Shown here: piece by piece, positions 21,307 to 32,405 of the stretch
Numbering within the stretch: the stretch's first letter is position 1
Layout of the letters: each line of letters begins with the position of its first letter
Source of the DNA: Armillaria gallica
Lineage: Eukaryota; Basidiomycota; Agaricomycetes; Agaricales; Physalacriaceae
DNA length: 64,000 nt
Assembly: GCA_037576215.1 (NCBI GenBank)
Contig: JBANDB010000002.1
Location: 744,001-808,000 of the forward strand
Reading direction: 5' to 3'
Translations under genes and position numbers: made by a program
The notes under the pieces: generated by a model
The model's input: the letters and a program-made list of their open reading frames with translations, nothing else
What the model was told of the DNA's origin: nothing
The model's database searches: none

Positions 21307-23891
21307 TCATTCATATACAATCCGAGCAGGACAGCTATCGCAGGAAATAGGTCAATATCGAGTCAGCAAGATGCCGTGATTTAGCCCACCGTTTTTCTAT
21401 GCCCTAGTGAGATGTCAATTCGGTGTGCACTAGAGGTAACATATGAGACGTTCACATTTTCTTTCCAGCAAATCTGGGCTTTCATCTCGGTATCCCCAAA
21501 CAGCAGAATGACTTGGTATTCGATCACAAAGTACGTCTTGCCATCGGGTCGCCTCTGAAGCTTCAAAAGTTTTGCCGCCTCACGAGTATCGGCCGTAACG
21601 TGGCATAAGACCGTATACTTGCCTGAAATACACGCATTGGATGTGACCCCTCTGGATCCAGTCAAGAAAAAACAAATAACACCCACTTTTTTCGTCGTCT
21701 ATCCAAAGAGGTTCCTCAAGTGTACCGCGATAGGACAGGATCTCAGCCGAAGTTGAAATCAACCCCGATAAATTTTGACTAGTCTGCTGTAAATCACACA
21801 GGAATTCGGCGCCTTCGACCAGGCGAACATTCTGGGCCATGTTATTATGCTTCTACTGGTGAAGAATGGGAGAATGATATACCTTGGGGACAATTTCCAA
21901 ATATCTTCCTCCTAACCTGAGATCCCCGTTATTGCATGTGTAGACCTTGTCTTTCCGCTTTTGGTGCTGAGGATCCTGGGGGTCAAAAATAACACCACCA
22001 GTTACACCGTAGCTGAATTTGGAAATGCGCACAGAGACTATGCGATCGATATAGAATGACATTGCGCCATCCGTGACAGCCTTGTTCCTAGCAATCTCAT
22101 GTGCACCTAGGTTCATCTCCCACGAAGAGCAGCAGAAGACTCACACATGAATATCAGGACGATATAATGCAATTCCAAGTGGTTTCAAATACTCTTGAAG
22201 CTTCAGAAATAACCAGTCGCTGGCGCCGAAGCCCCCAACGAGAAATACGACCTACCAAAGAGTTCGCGTTAGAAAATAGTCCCTTAATTGGATGGGGTCA
22301 TACCGTAACAGTCTTCTTTGATTCACAGCGCTGCTCGTGAACAATATCGAGGATGGATTTTATAGAGGGCTCAAAAAAACTCGCAACATCAGTCCTAAGT
22401 ATTCGAGATAATGAGCACGCTTGATCTCACAGGTTGGAACTTACCCAGCTAATTTCAGCTGACCAGCATGAATATCCAATGCGAGATCCTTATCCTTCAT
22501 CGATCCGAATTTAATATATGCAGATTCGTCTGAATTCCTGAATCGAAGCTTCGTAGTCTTGTCGAAGCATTCAGTGATGTTCTCAACTTCTCCAGCGAAT
22601 GCTGTGCTTTTCAGTTTATCTTGGAATGATCAGTAATGATCCTTGAAAGAGGAATGGATGGTCATACTTTCGATGAACGTACGAGCCCGTTGAGTTACGA
22701 AGAACGAACCAGAAAAATGGCCTGCAGAAGTGTGAATGGAAGAATAGTAGAACAAAGGACCGCCATATGCGCACATTCAGGTACTGCGACTTCTTCAAAG
22801 GATCGGACACCGTCAACCTTTGAGGGCACCCTAATGTAGGTACTGATGTCAACGGTTCCCCCGCCAGCGTCGATGATGGTAACGGCCTCATCATACTGAA
22901 GGGATAATCCATAGATGAACGAAGATAAGGAATAATAAGCTATACCTTGATGTACGACGCAAGCCCATGACGGATGCAGAAATGTAGACTAGCTTCTCCT
23001 TCGGTGACAAACCTGACCCTCGTGTGCCCCTCATCGCTATCTGGCACAAGTCTTGCGTCGATCAAGGCTTGTCGCATTTTTCCTTGCTCCGCGCCTTGCC
23101 ATCCATTAGGATGCGAGAGAACAAACTCGATGTGTTCCTCAACCGAACTCCAGAAAACCTGAGCACCTTGATGCGTTTCGAGAATAAATGACTTTGTGCA
23201 TTGGAAGAGATACGCGTAAAAGTCTGAGAAGACCTGGGTCAGAGCTTTGAACGAGGGAAGCTCGGTCTTGATTGGTGGGGAGGTGTTCGTTTTGCGACGG
23301 GAACGAAGTTTGACCCTGTTCAACAGGCCTTGGTAAGTTATCGCAATCTCAAGAAGATTAACAGGATATACCGCGAATATTTCCCCCAGAGGTCCTCCTT
23401 CGCCTGTTCGGTGATGTTACGGAGATGGAGTTTGAACCTGTTCAAAGAGTCTACGTAAGATATCCTGTTTCGAGCGGAAATTGATAGCATTTACTCCGAA
23501 TATTTTACCCAGCCTTCCTCTTCCGCTTGTTCGACGATGTTCTGCTTGAGCGCTTCGGCACCAACAGCGCGAACGTTCCCTTCTTTGTCGTAGTATATTA
23601 TTGTCGGAATTTTCGCCTCGCTCCCAACATGTTCGTGAGATGGAAATCTAGATAAGTGTAAATATAAACTTGATGGGAGACGAGGGATCCCATCGGAACC
23701 TTGTGACGCCAATTATTTCTGGTACATTTCCGGGGTCGAGGATGCTTGCAATAAATCAGCTCTAGATTACTTACTACAGGAAAGCACGAATCTTCTTACC
23801 TATACGATACTCCAGAAAAAGTTGTACCAAGGTCGAAGGCGATAGCTAATTTTCGTCGAGAGCCGCTGTAAGCTTTGAAGCTTGCTGTCAT
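21307..23891 (-). CDS. HSP70-B: HSPA12-like HSP70 ATPase with duplicated internal exon
   Basis: The start ATG at 23891 gives MTASFKAYSGSRRK, then the phosphate-1 loop LAIAFDLGTTFSGVSY. Phosphate-2 is VTIIDAGGGTVDISTY and the adenosine loop is VVFLVGGFGASDWLF. The last two mini-exons give GIEKR/CPARIVYE and stop at 21307. Splicing by consensus keeps the frame open throughout. It is unusual in carrying a tandem copy of about 123 bp across the WVKYSE/RFKLHLR exon junction (23532-23410 versus 23409-23290). This adds an extra exon (RFKLHLRNITEQAKEDLWGKYS) before a second, diverged VKLRSRRK. It stands head to head with ccE, and the pair is a segmental duplicate of C/ccF. Confidence 0.87.
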
Positions 23892-24339
23892 GGTTGGATT
23901 GTGGACGTGGAAGGGAAGGAAGAAGAGTACCTGCTTTTGGCGGTGCGATTTCTTGAAACGACGTCTAAAGTCAATTCGCCGAGAATGTTTCGATGTAACA
24001 AAGGTTACGTTGATCTTCGGTGACTGCATCAGAGAACATTCATTTGGATTTTTGAAGAACAACGGGGACATACTGAGAAAGAAGTTCAAAGAAGTAGTAC
24101 GAAGAAGGAAATGTTGGTCTTCGAATCAAATTCAAATAGAACACGGCTTCCGGCCAGCCACGTACGATAGTATCCGTTCGTTGCCAGTCCGACACCCATT
24201 CGAGCTATTGCCAAAGCGAGTACTCGAACTCAGGTGGAGCTAGAGCTAAATTCTGGTCGTCTCCTTATACTCCAAGGCTCGTTCCGCTCGCGAAAATACG
24301 AGTACGCTGATTAAATTTCAGAGATCTGCCCCTAAAAGA
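23892..24339. promoter_or_regulatory. Divergent promoter region between HSP70-B and ccE
   Basis: A 448-bp head-to-head interval. Its ccE-proximal part is nearly the same as the C/ccF interval, including the perfect 10-bp palindrome CGAGTACTCG at 24217-24226 and a CTTATACTC TATA-like stretch. The HSP70-proximal part carries about 190 bp more than its C/ccF counterpart. A GAA/TTC-rich stretch at about 24078-24110 resembles a heat-shock element but the spacing is not canonical. Confidence 0.55.
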
Positions 24340-25976
24340 ATGGTCTGCAAAACTGTACATAAAGGACTGTCCAGTTTTACTACTGGGTCCAGGCAAACGG
24401 AAGCGGCGGACATGCAAATGGACAACGAGCAATATGTTCCAGGGACCCCTGGCTGTGCCACCATCGACGAGCCAGCGCCTTGGGACATGGAAGACATCGA
24501 GTTGAAGGACATCCTTGAGGGGGAAAAGGTTCTATGGTAAGCTGCGAAGCCAAACAAAGCATCATTTGAAAAAATTAAATCGAATCCTATCACGTCTGGT
24601 AGCAGCCTGGATATCCCAAACTTCGGCAAGGCAGATCTCGCTGAGAGAATAGTGCGATTTGAAACAATCTACACAGAGAGCGAGCCCGGGAAGGGAAAGC
24701 AACCAGACCACAGGAAGGACCGGCGGTTCAATACTCCATACCAGAAGCAGGACGACCGAGGGGCACGGTGGTCCAAGGAAAAAAGGATATTCATACAGGA
24801 TCTTGGGCATGCCCAAGCAGAAATTCGAACCCTTCAGAGGATGCACGAAGAACTCGAGAGGGAACTTCATGGTGCACGTGAAGCACTCGCCAGAGAACAA
24901 GCCCATCGAAAGGAAGACCGCCGTCTGCTCTAGGTACGCGGCAAGGAAAAGAGGGAATTCGTGCAGGATCTTGGGCATTCCCAAGCAGAAAATCGCACCC
25001 TTCAGAGGATAAACGAGGAACTCGAGAGGGAGCTACGTGGTGCACGTGAAGCACTTGCACGAGAACAAGCTCATCGAGAGGAAGACCGCCGTCTGCTTGA
25101 TACACGCGGCAAGGAGCTCCGTGATACACAGATGTTCTTGACCAAAGCAGACGTGTACTCATTCACGGAGATTAAGGACATAGTGGAAGGGCTGAATTCC
25201 GAGGTGTTGCAGATTGTTGCTATGATGGTGGATGAGTTTGACTATAAAGGTAGGGATATGGAGGGTTTGACGGCGGCGGTGATGCGAACGAGGAAGATTC
25301 TTGGGGAGCCGATGGTCCGGCTGTTGCAGGACAAGGACATGCATATAGAGGTGGTTCAAAAAAGCATCCAGGCGATTCTGGTCAACGCGGCTAGTGACGT
25401 CATATCTTGCTGGAGCTCACATGATCCACTGTCGAGTGTCTTTCAGGACATGTACCACCATATTCGCACATCTAGTGAGTTCTCTCTATCTGAGATTTGA
25501 TACTATTTTGCTAATGTCTGTACTACTCTGCAGAAAACCTCGCTGTCGCGGGAAGATGGAGAGCCATGACTCGAGAAACCAAATATGTTCTCGATACTAA
25601 CTTTGAGGAGAGGTTCTCGTGGTTTTTGCTTGAGTCTCTTAAAGATGTATTGCACGTTGCGGGGTGGCCGAGTACGGACACAGTAAAGAGGATGACAGAG
25701 AAATTCGGTGACCGCTTGAATGTGCTCGTGACGCTCGTGAAGAAACTGGATAAGGCCATCGGCGAGGGTATTACGTCGAGAGATCTCGATGTTCTCGTGG
25801 GCAAAGCTGGAGCGCAGTTCGACCCGTCGTACATGATTGCTGTAGAGGACGGGTTCGGCCCTATAGCATGCTCATGCGACCTGGGACTCATGGCAGTTAC
25901 AGAGGAGGAGGCAAGAGCGGAGTGCTTGTTGAAAATCGGTGTTGTATATATTTCAGGCTCCTTCGAGACCCAGTAG
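24340..25976 (+). pseudogene. ccE: coiled-coil partner gene with stops and a coiled-coil duplication
   Basis: The ATG at 24340 (MVCKTVHKG) matches ccF. The leader is acidic and has no membrane segment. A TAA occurs at 24538 where ccF has Ser-Gln. It might be removed by a possible new intron: donor ATG/GTAAGC, acceptor TGGTAG/CAGCC, which would restore the frame at LDIPNF. A TAG at about 24931 follows the first copy of a 168-bp tandem duplication of the coiled coil (24775-24942 and 24943-25110) and is not removed by any splice I see. Downstream, EVLQIVAMMVDEFD and exon 2 (AVAGRWRAMTRETKY to FDPSYM and CSCDLGLM, end 25976) are well kept. It is most likely inactive or encodes a shortened product. 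It pairs with HSP70-B. Confidence 0.8.
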
Positions 25977-26316
25977 TTTATTTGAATGCATATCTTGTGC
26001 TGACGGATGCTTCCGCCGCAATGCACTGGGCGCGGTCCGAGTTTCCGAACATCCATCATACATCCCCTTCAGGTAGGCATACCGGCACGGGAATGTGTGA
26101 CACAGCGCGTTCGTTACTTAAAGGTCAAACTGATCCTTTTTCAAAAGATAAAGTTTTTCTGGGTCTGTAGCTATAATGACTCTGTATCAGAGCTACCATT
26201 CGCGATGACAGTTTTCGAGGCTTTCATGGATCAAATGCCTATTTTTCGCGGTAGATCGCAATGCTTTTCATGCTCATATAATTGCTGACAATTCTTAGAA
26301 TCGCTACATTCAATTA
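25977..26316. other. Intergenic region downstream of ccE
   Basis: About 340 bp. The first part is similar to the sequence after ccF (GCATA-CGG-CACG-GAATGTGTGAC), so the segmental duplication extends past the cc gene. The 5' exon of the following membrane-protein gene may lie here but I could not place it. Confidence 0.45.
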
Positions 26317-27220
26317 GTGTTGCAGATTTGGAACGTCGTCGTCAGTTACCTCCAGTTTTCGGGTGCTATGGACGAGACGTGTAGCCCTTTCCTTTCCGAA
26401 ACTTTCCCAGCGCAAGCCTGTGATTTCCTATTGTTTCCGACAGGAACTGTATACAGTACGTCTATTTTTCCAGTCTGCGGCGGAAATACAGTGTACAGTC
26501 TGATCTATATATCCTCAGTCCTATTGCAGATCCTGATCATTCCGAGTATTCTCATACTACGTGTTTGGGCTATGTCAGGTAGAAGAAGATGTGTCATATA
26601 TGTTCTTTTTGTCTATCTCCTGCTGAGTATGGGCGCATCAGCGTCTCTTCTCGCTGAGCTATGTTATTCGTTTGGATTTACCTACTGATAATGTGCCACT
26701 CTTCATTCCCTGAACAATTGTATTTACATGACTATTTTCAGGATTCCGATGATCGAGTTCCTTCTGTTTCTTACAGTGGCAATCTACGGGTTACGCGGAG
26801 TGAAAACCTCCCGAATTCTCATTCGAGTGCGCCATAATTTTGGCCCTAAGTCAATCATGCGTCTGCTCCTCAGGGACAGCGTCTTCTACTTTGTAGTGTA
26901 CGTTCAGTCATTTCCCTGCTACTTACTTCACTGACAGTGAAATTTGTCTCATAGTGTCGCCTGCTCCTACCCATTTGTATTTTTGGTGGGCCAAATATAC
27001 TTACGAAAAATACACGCTCCTCTGATCCCAATGATTAGGAGGACAGTGAGATGGGACTCGCTCTTATGAGCATTACCATAACTCGCATGCTTCTCAGGTT
27101 GCGCATGCGTGCGGAAGCAGATTTGAACATACCACGCACTCCAGATATCGAGCTTGCGACTGTCCAATTTGCAAACCCAGCAACTGAAGCGTCCATGGCC
27201 TCCGATACTTACGCTTGAAT
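26317..27220 (+). CDS. Seven-helix membrane protein, resembling the fungal DUF6533 type; start not resolved
   Basis: Exons begin after an acceptor at 26324 with IWNVVVSYLQF. They include helices VYSLIYISSVLLQILIIPSI, then LILRVWAMSGRRRC, a pattern like the LRVWALWGRSRR of DUF6533 proteins. Next come VIYVLFVYLLLSMGASASLL, a new exon IEFLLFLTVAIYGL, and SIMRLLLRDSVFYFVV, where DUF6533 proteins have LLRDG-YF. The last part switches frame: MGLALMSITITRMLLRLRMR fits a final helix and cytoplasmic tail but is not in frame with the preceding KIHAPLIPM exon. It may be spliced in a way I missed or be broken. No N-terminal exon was found. These are orphan mushroom membrane proteins of unknown role. Confidence 0.5.
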
Positions 27221-27953
27221 GAACCGTATCGAGAAAGGATGATAAGAGGGCTTGTAGTCTGACAGATGAAGATCCGAAATCATTGTCGTATGTGTCTCTC
27301 GAGTAATTACTAGATAGATGATTATACGGGCACCTGGAATTTTGCGAGCTACCCTTGCGAGCTTGCTTCTGCATTCGTGTTTGCGTTTTGGTCAATTATA
27401 CTAAGCCCACTATAGTGCGTTTCTTGTAAGCCGAACGCTTTGTCCATCGACGGAAACGCAGTTAATTATTCTTCGAGTTCTCTGTAGTCATACGAGCAGA
27501 GTCGTAAACGACGGCAGCTCCATTGGAATTATAGTATATGTCAATCGGCGCGGACATGGCAAATCTACAGAATGGTAAGAAGTGCCGAATGAACCGGTTC
27601 TCAGAACGAATGCGATGGGAAGCTCGCAAAGGGAGGTGTACTAGGCATTTTGCCTTTGGGAGGATTGCGGAAGAAAGACAGCCAAAATGAGCCGGAGTAG
27701 GAACATTAATAGGTGGTCACCTCCAGGCTCCAGTGAATCGGACTACATTGTGATTAGATTTGTGCTGACTCTGGTCCATGTAACGTATCATGACGGTAAT
27801 ATCCAAGAAATACTCTAATACGGAAACGTGCTCCTGACACGGTGTTTAGACTAGATGAGGTATGACAAGTTCAGGCGCCATTCATGTAGCTATAATCTAG
27901 AATTGTAGGCAGATATCATACACATACATTGTGATCGCAAGATGAACGTAGCT
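27221..27953. other. Intergenic region before HSP70-C
   Basis: About 730 bp with no supported gene. It lies between the membrane-protein gene and the 3' end of HSP70-C. Confidence 0.4.
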
Positions 27954-30427
27954 TCAAAGGTCTCGGTCGTATACGACCCGAGCAGGACCGCTAGGGCAAG
28001 GAGATGAGTAGGGTGGTATCCTAAAAGTAGAACTTGTTTACCGCTTTTCGACACCCTAAATCAAGTAATGAATAGGCGATGCACAATGCTGTGAATCAAA
28101 AAAACACTTACATCTTCTTTCCAACAGATCTGAGCTTTCAATTCAGTTTTCCCGAACAGTAGGATGATACTGCAGTCGAGCCTGAAAAAGCCTTTGCCAT
28201 CAGGTCTCCTCTGAAGTTTCAGCCCTTTTGCAGCTTCGCGGGTATCCGCAGTGACGCGACACAGGACAGAATACATGTCTGAAACAGGTAATGAGAATCC
28301 AGAAATGTTCGCATGGATAGAACCAGACTAACCTGGCTCGACGTCTAACCATTGAGGGTTGTCATTAGATCCACGGTAATAGAGAATGTTGGTTGATATG
28401 GTAGAAAACCGAGAAAGACGTTTGTCGGCGCCGTGATATGCCTGGCGGAATTCGGTATCGTCATAAACATGAGTATTCTGTTTGATGTTACCCGGACAAA
28501 GAATCAGAGATATTAGACAGCATACCTACCTTAGGTAATATTGTATTGAACCAATTTCCTATCCGAAGGTCACCGCTGGCATTGATGTATGCTTTGTCTT
28601 TGCGTTTTTCGTGTTCAGAGTCTCCGGAGACAAACGATATCGAGGTTTCTATACCGTAGTCAAACTTAGAAACTCGACTTGTGACTGCACGATCAAGATA
28701 GAATGTCATTGCGCCATCTGCAACTGCCTTGTTTCTATTTCGCAAGTATTTAGCACCCGCATGTCCAGTAATCGCCGGATGAGGACTTACACGTGGCTAT
28801 CAGGGCGAGAGAATGCGATGCCGAGGGGTGTCATGTACTCCTGTAGTTTAAGAAACACCCAATCACTGGCAGCAAATCCGCCGACAAGGAAGATTGTCTA
28901 GGTGCGGTCTGTGAAGATTGTCGAGATAGATGCAAGAGATGTAACGCTCACCGATACTGTCTTGATGGATACAAAGCGTTGGTCATGAACAACGTCGATG
29001 ATAGCCTTTACTGAAGGCTCAAAGAAACTGGCAACCTCGCTCCTATGCGAATAAATGTCAGTGATATCAAGAATAATATGAAAAGAAACACGGTACCCTG
29101 CCAATTTGAGTTGCCCGGACCGGATGTCTAACGCGAGGTCTTTATCCTTCATCGACCCGAATTTGACATAGGCTGGTTCCTCTGCATTCCTGAAGCGGAG
29201 TTTGGTAGTCTTGTCAAAGCATTCGGCGATGTTCTCAACTTCTTCGGCAAACTTTGAGCCTTTCAATTTATCTTGAAAGGTCTCAGTTCGGATGCTAGGA
29301 AAAGATAGAAGCCTACTACCTTCTATGAACGCTTTGGCACGTTGTGTGACGAAGAGAGATCCAGTAAAATGGCCTGTAAAATACATTTCTTGGAGTACTA
29401 ATGATAGGAAAATGAATCACGTACATTGGGGCGCCGCGACCTCCTGAAAGAATTTGACATCCGGAGTACTTGAAGGTGCAGTTGTGTAACTGCTGATATC
29501 AACCGTCCCTCCACCAGCGTCTATGATAACGACGGCCTCGTCGTCCTGGAGACATAATAAGTGGACCAATGTTTGCGAAAAGAGACAGTCTCACCTTCAA
29601 GTATGATGAAAGACCGTGATGTATGCAGAAATGTAAGCTTGCTTCGCCTTCTGTAACGAATTGTACTCGAGCACGCCCTTCCTCGTTGTCGGGAACCAGT
29701 CCAGCATCGACTACGGCCTGCCGCATTTGCGATTGTTGCGGTCCTTGCCATCCGTTGGGATGTGATAGAATGAACTCGATGCGGTCCTCGACCGAGTTCC
29801 AGAAGACAAGGGCGCTTTGATGGGTTTCGAGAATGAAAGACTTGGCGCATTGGAAGAGATACGCGTAGAAATCGGAGAAGATTTGGATGACAGTCTTATT
29901 TGGGGGGAGTGGCGGGAGATTCGAGCTGATGTGAGGGGCGTAGTGCTGTTTTGGGCGAAGGTGGAGCTTGAATCTGTTGGCGGGCGACGGTCCCGGTGCG
30001 TCAAAGGTGGCGATCATTCATGGAGGCAGCGACGTACCCTGAGTATTTCACCCATCCTTCGTCCTCCGCCTGTTCAATAATGTTTTGCTTGAGAGCCTCG
30101 GCACCGACTGCTCGAACCTTCCCTTCCTGGTCGTAGTATATTATTGTCGGTATCTTCGCGTCGCTCCCGACATGTTCCTGAGACGGAAACCTAGTAAATG
30201 CTCAGTAAAGTAAGGTTGACTGAACGGTTTGATTACCTTGTTACGCCTTTGATTTCTGGGACGTTACCGGGATCGAGGACACTAGGGAGCAATTTTTATT
30301 TTTTCATTGCACAATGCATCGGCTCGTTTGGAACATACCTGTATGAAATTCCGGAGAATGTTGTTCCAAGATCGAAGGCAATAGCCAATTTACGACGAGA
30401 ACCATTGTAGGCTTCGCGTACTGCCAT
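27954..30427 (-). CDS. HSP70-C: HSPA12-like HSP70 ATPase, intact
   Basis: The start ATG at 30427 gives MAVREAYNGSRRK, then LAIAFDLGTTFSGISY. The frame stays open through about twelve introns. Key motifs are FVTEGEASLHFC, VVIIDAGGGTVDISSY, ECFDKTTKLRFRNAEEPAY, TIFLVGGFAASDWVF and DSHVNKAVADGAM. The tail is GVEKR/GPARVVYDRDL, made by two mini-exons, with TGA at 27954. This is one of the cleanest copies and a good reference for the family. There is no canonical HSP70 substrate-binding domain. It is head to head with ccF, which is intact, so C/ccF is the best-preserved pair of the window. ATPase activity is expected from the motifs; client and partner are unknown. Confidence 0.9.
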
Positions 30428-30674
30428 GGTTTGAAAGAAAGAAGTTCAAAGAAGCGGTACAAAGAAGGAAATGTCGGAATAGAACTCGGCTTACGGCCCG
30501 ATACCAAAAACCACGTGCGATATCCGTTCTTTGCGTCCACCATTGCCAAAGCGAGTACTCGAACTCGAGTGGAGCTGGAGCTAAATCTTGGTCGTTAACT
30601 TATACTCAAAGGCACGTTTCGCACGCGAAAATCCGAGTACGCTGATTAAATTTCAGAGAACTGCCCCTAAAGGA
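30428..30674. promoter_or_regulatory. Divergent promoter region between HSP70-C and ccF
   Basis: A 247-bp head-to-head interval. It contains the palindrome CGAGTACTCG at 30552-30561, a TATA-like ACTTATACTC, and a GAA/TTC-rich stretch at about 30433-30465 close to the HSP70-C start. All three are shared with the B/ccE interval. Its small size makes a common promoter likely. Confidence 0.6.
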
Positions 30675-32184
30675 ATGGTCTGCAAAACTGCACACGAAGG
30701 ACCGTCCGGTTCTACGACTTCTGGGTCCCGGCAACCAGAAGCGGCGGACATGCAGATAGACAGCGAGCCATATGTTCCGGGTACCCCTGGCTGTGACGAT
30801 ATCGACGAGCCAGAGCCTTGGGACATGGAAGACATCGAATTGAAGGACACCCTTGAAGTGGAAAAGGTTCTATCGCAACCTGCGAAGCCAAACGAAGGCC
30901 CGTTTGAAAAGACTAAATCGAATCTCATCGCCTCTGGTAGCAGCCTGGATATCCCAAACTTTGGCAAGGCAGATTTCGCTAAGAGAATAGCTCGATTTGA
31001 AACGGACCATAAAGAGAACTCGGAGTCCAGAGCCGGGAAGGAAAGGCAACCAGACCACAGGAAGGACCGGCGGTTCAATGCTTCATACCAAAAGCAGGAC
31101 GACCGAGGGGCACAGTGGTCCAGGGAAAAGAGGAAATTCGTACAGGATCTTGGGCATGCCCAGGCAGAAAATCGCACCCTTCAGAGGATGAACGAGGAGC
31201 TCGAGATGGAACTACGTGGTGCACGTGAAGCACTTGCCAGAGAGCAAGCCCGCCGCGAGGAAGACCGCCGTCTGCTCAATACACGCGGCAAGGAGCTCCG
31301 CGATACACAGATGTTCTTGACAAAGGCAGACACGTACTCGTTTGCGGAGATTAGGGATATGGTGGAGGGTCTGAATTCTGAGGTGTTGCAGATTGCCGCT
31401 ATGATGGTGGATGAGTTCGACTGTAGAGGTAGGGATGCAGGTATGAAGGACGAGTTCGAGGATTTGACGGCGGCGGTGATGCAAATGAGGAAGGTTCTTG
31501 GGGAGCCGATGGTCCGGCTGTTGCAGGACCACAAGGACAGGGAAATGCATATAGAGGTGGTCCAGAAAAGCATCCAGGCGATTCTGGTCAACGCGGCTAG
31601 TCACGCGGTATCTCGCTGGAGCTCACATGATCCACTGTCGAATGTCTTTCAGGACATGTACCACCACATTCGCACATCTAGTGAGTTATTGCCGTCTGAG
31701 ATCTGACAAGATTACTACTTCGCTAATATCTGTATCTGCAGAGAATCCCGCCGTCGCGGGAAGATGGAGAGCCATGACTCGAGAAATAACCAAATATGTT
31801 CTCGATACCAACTTTGACGAGAGATTCTCGTGGTTTTTGCTCGAGTCTCTTCGAGATGTATTGCACCTTGCGGGGTGGTCGAATGCGGACACAGAAAAGA
31901 GGATGATAGATAAATTTGGCGAACGCTTGGATGTGCTGGTGACGCTCGTGAAGAAACTAGATAGGGCCATCGGCGAGGGTATAACGTCGAGAGATCTCTA
32001 TGTTCTCATGGTTGAAGCCGGAGAACAGTTCGACCCTTCATACATGATTGCTGAAGAAGACGGGAGCGGCCCTATAGCATGCTCATGCAACCTGGGACTC
32101 ATGGCAGGTGTTGCGGAGGAGACGAGAGCGGAGTGTCTATTGAAAGTGGGTGTTATATATATTTCCTCCTTCGAGACCCAGTAG
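30675..32184 (+). CDS. ccF: coiled-coil partner family protein, soluble form
   Basis: The first ATG in frame is 30675 (MVCKTAHEG); the frame is open further upstream but without an ATG. The N-terminal 130 residues are acidic and Pro-rich (YVPGTPGCDDIDEPEPWDME) with no membrane segment, unlike cc2 and cc3. A coiled coil follows (SREKRKFVQDLGHAQAEN onward, about 60 residues), then LTKADTYSFAEI, MVEGLNSEVLQIAAMMVDEF and MVRLLQDHKDREMHIEV. After the conserved intron (about 31680-31740), exon 2 gives NPAVAGRWRAMTREITKY, AIGEGITSRDLY, FDPSYM, ACSCNLGLM and LLKVGVIYIS. The gene is intact and pairs with HSP70-C. HSP70-D follows 222 bp downstream on the same strand. No known family is recognised. Confidence 0.85.
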
Positions 32185-32405
32185 TTAATTTGGATGTATA
32201 TCTTGTGCTGAGACGGATGCTTACATACTACTACATGCATTGGCGGTCCGAGCTTCCGAACATCCATAATGGATCCCCTTCAAGTAGGCATACGGACACG
32301 AGAATGTGTGACGCAACGCGTCCGTGACAAAGGCGCTGGTCAACAAGACCAAACTGATCCATTTTCTTCCTTAATGAGACATCTTCACCTTTCAACTTCT
32401 CTTCC

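Noticed and set aside
24079..24110. Heat-shock element in the B/ccE promoter
   Set aside because: GAA and TTC blocks are present but one base apart instead of two, and the next block is off too; kept only as a weak resemblance.
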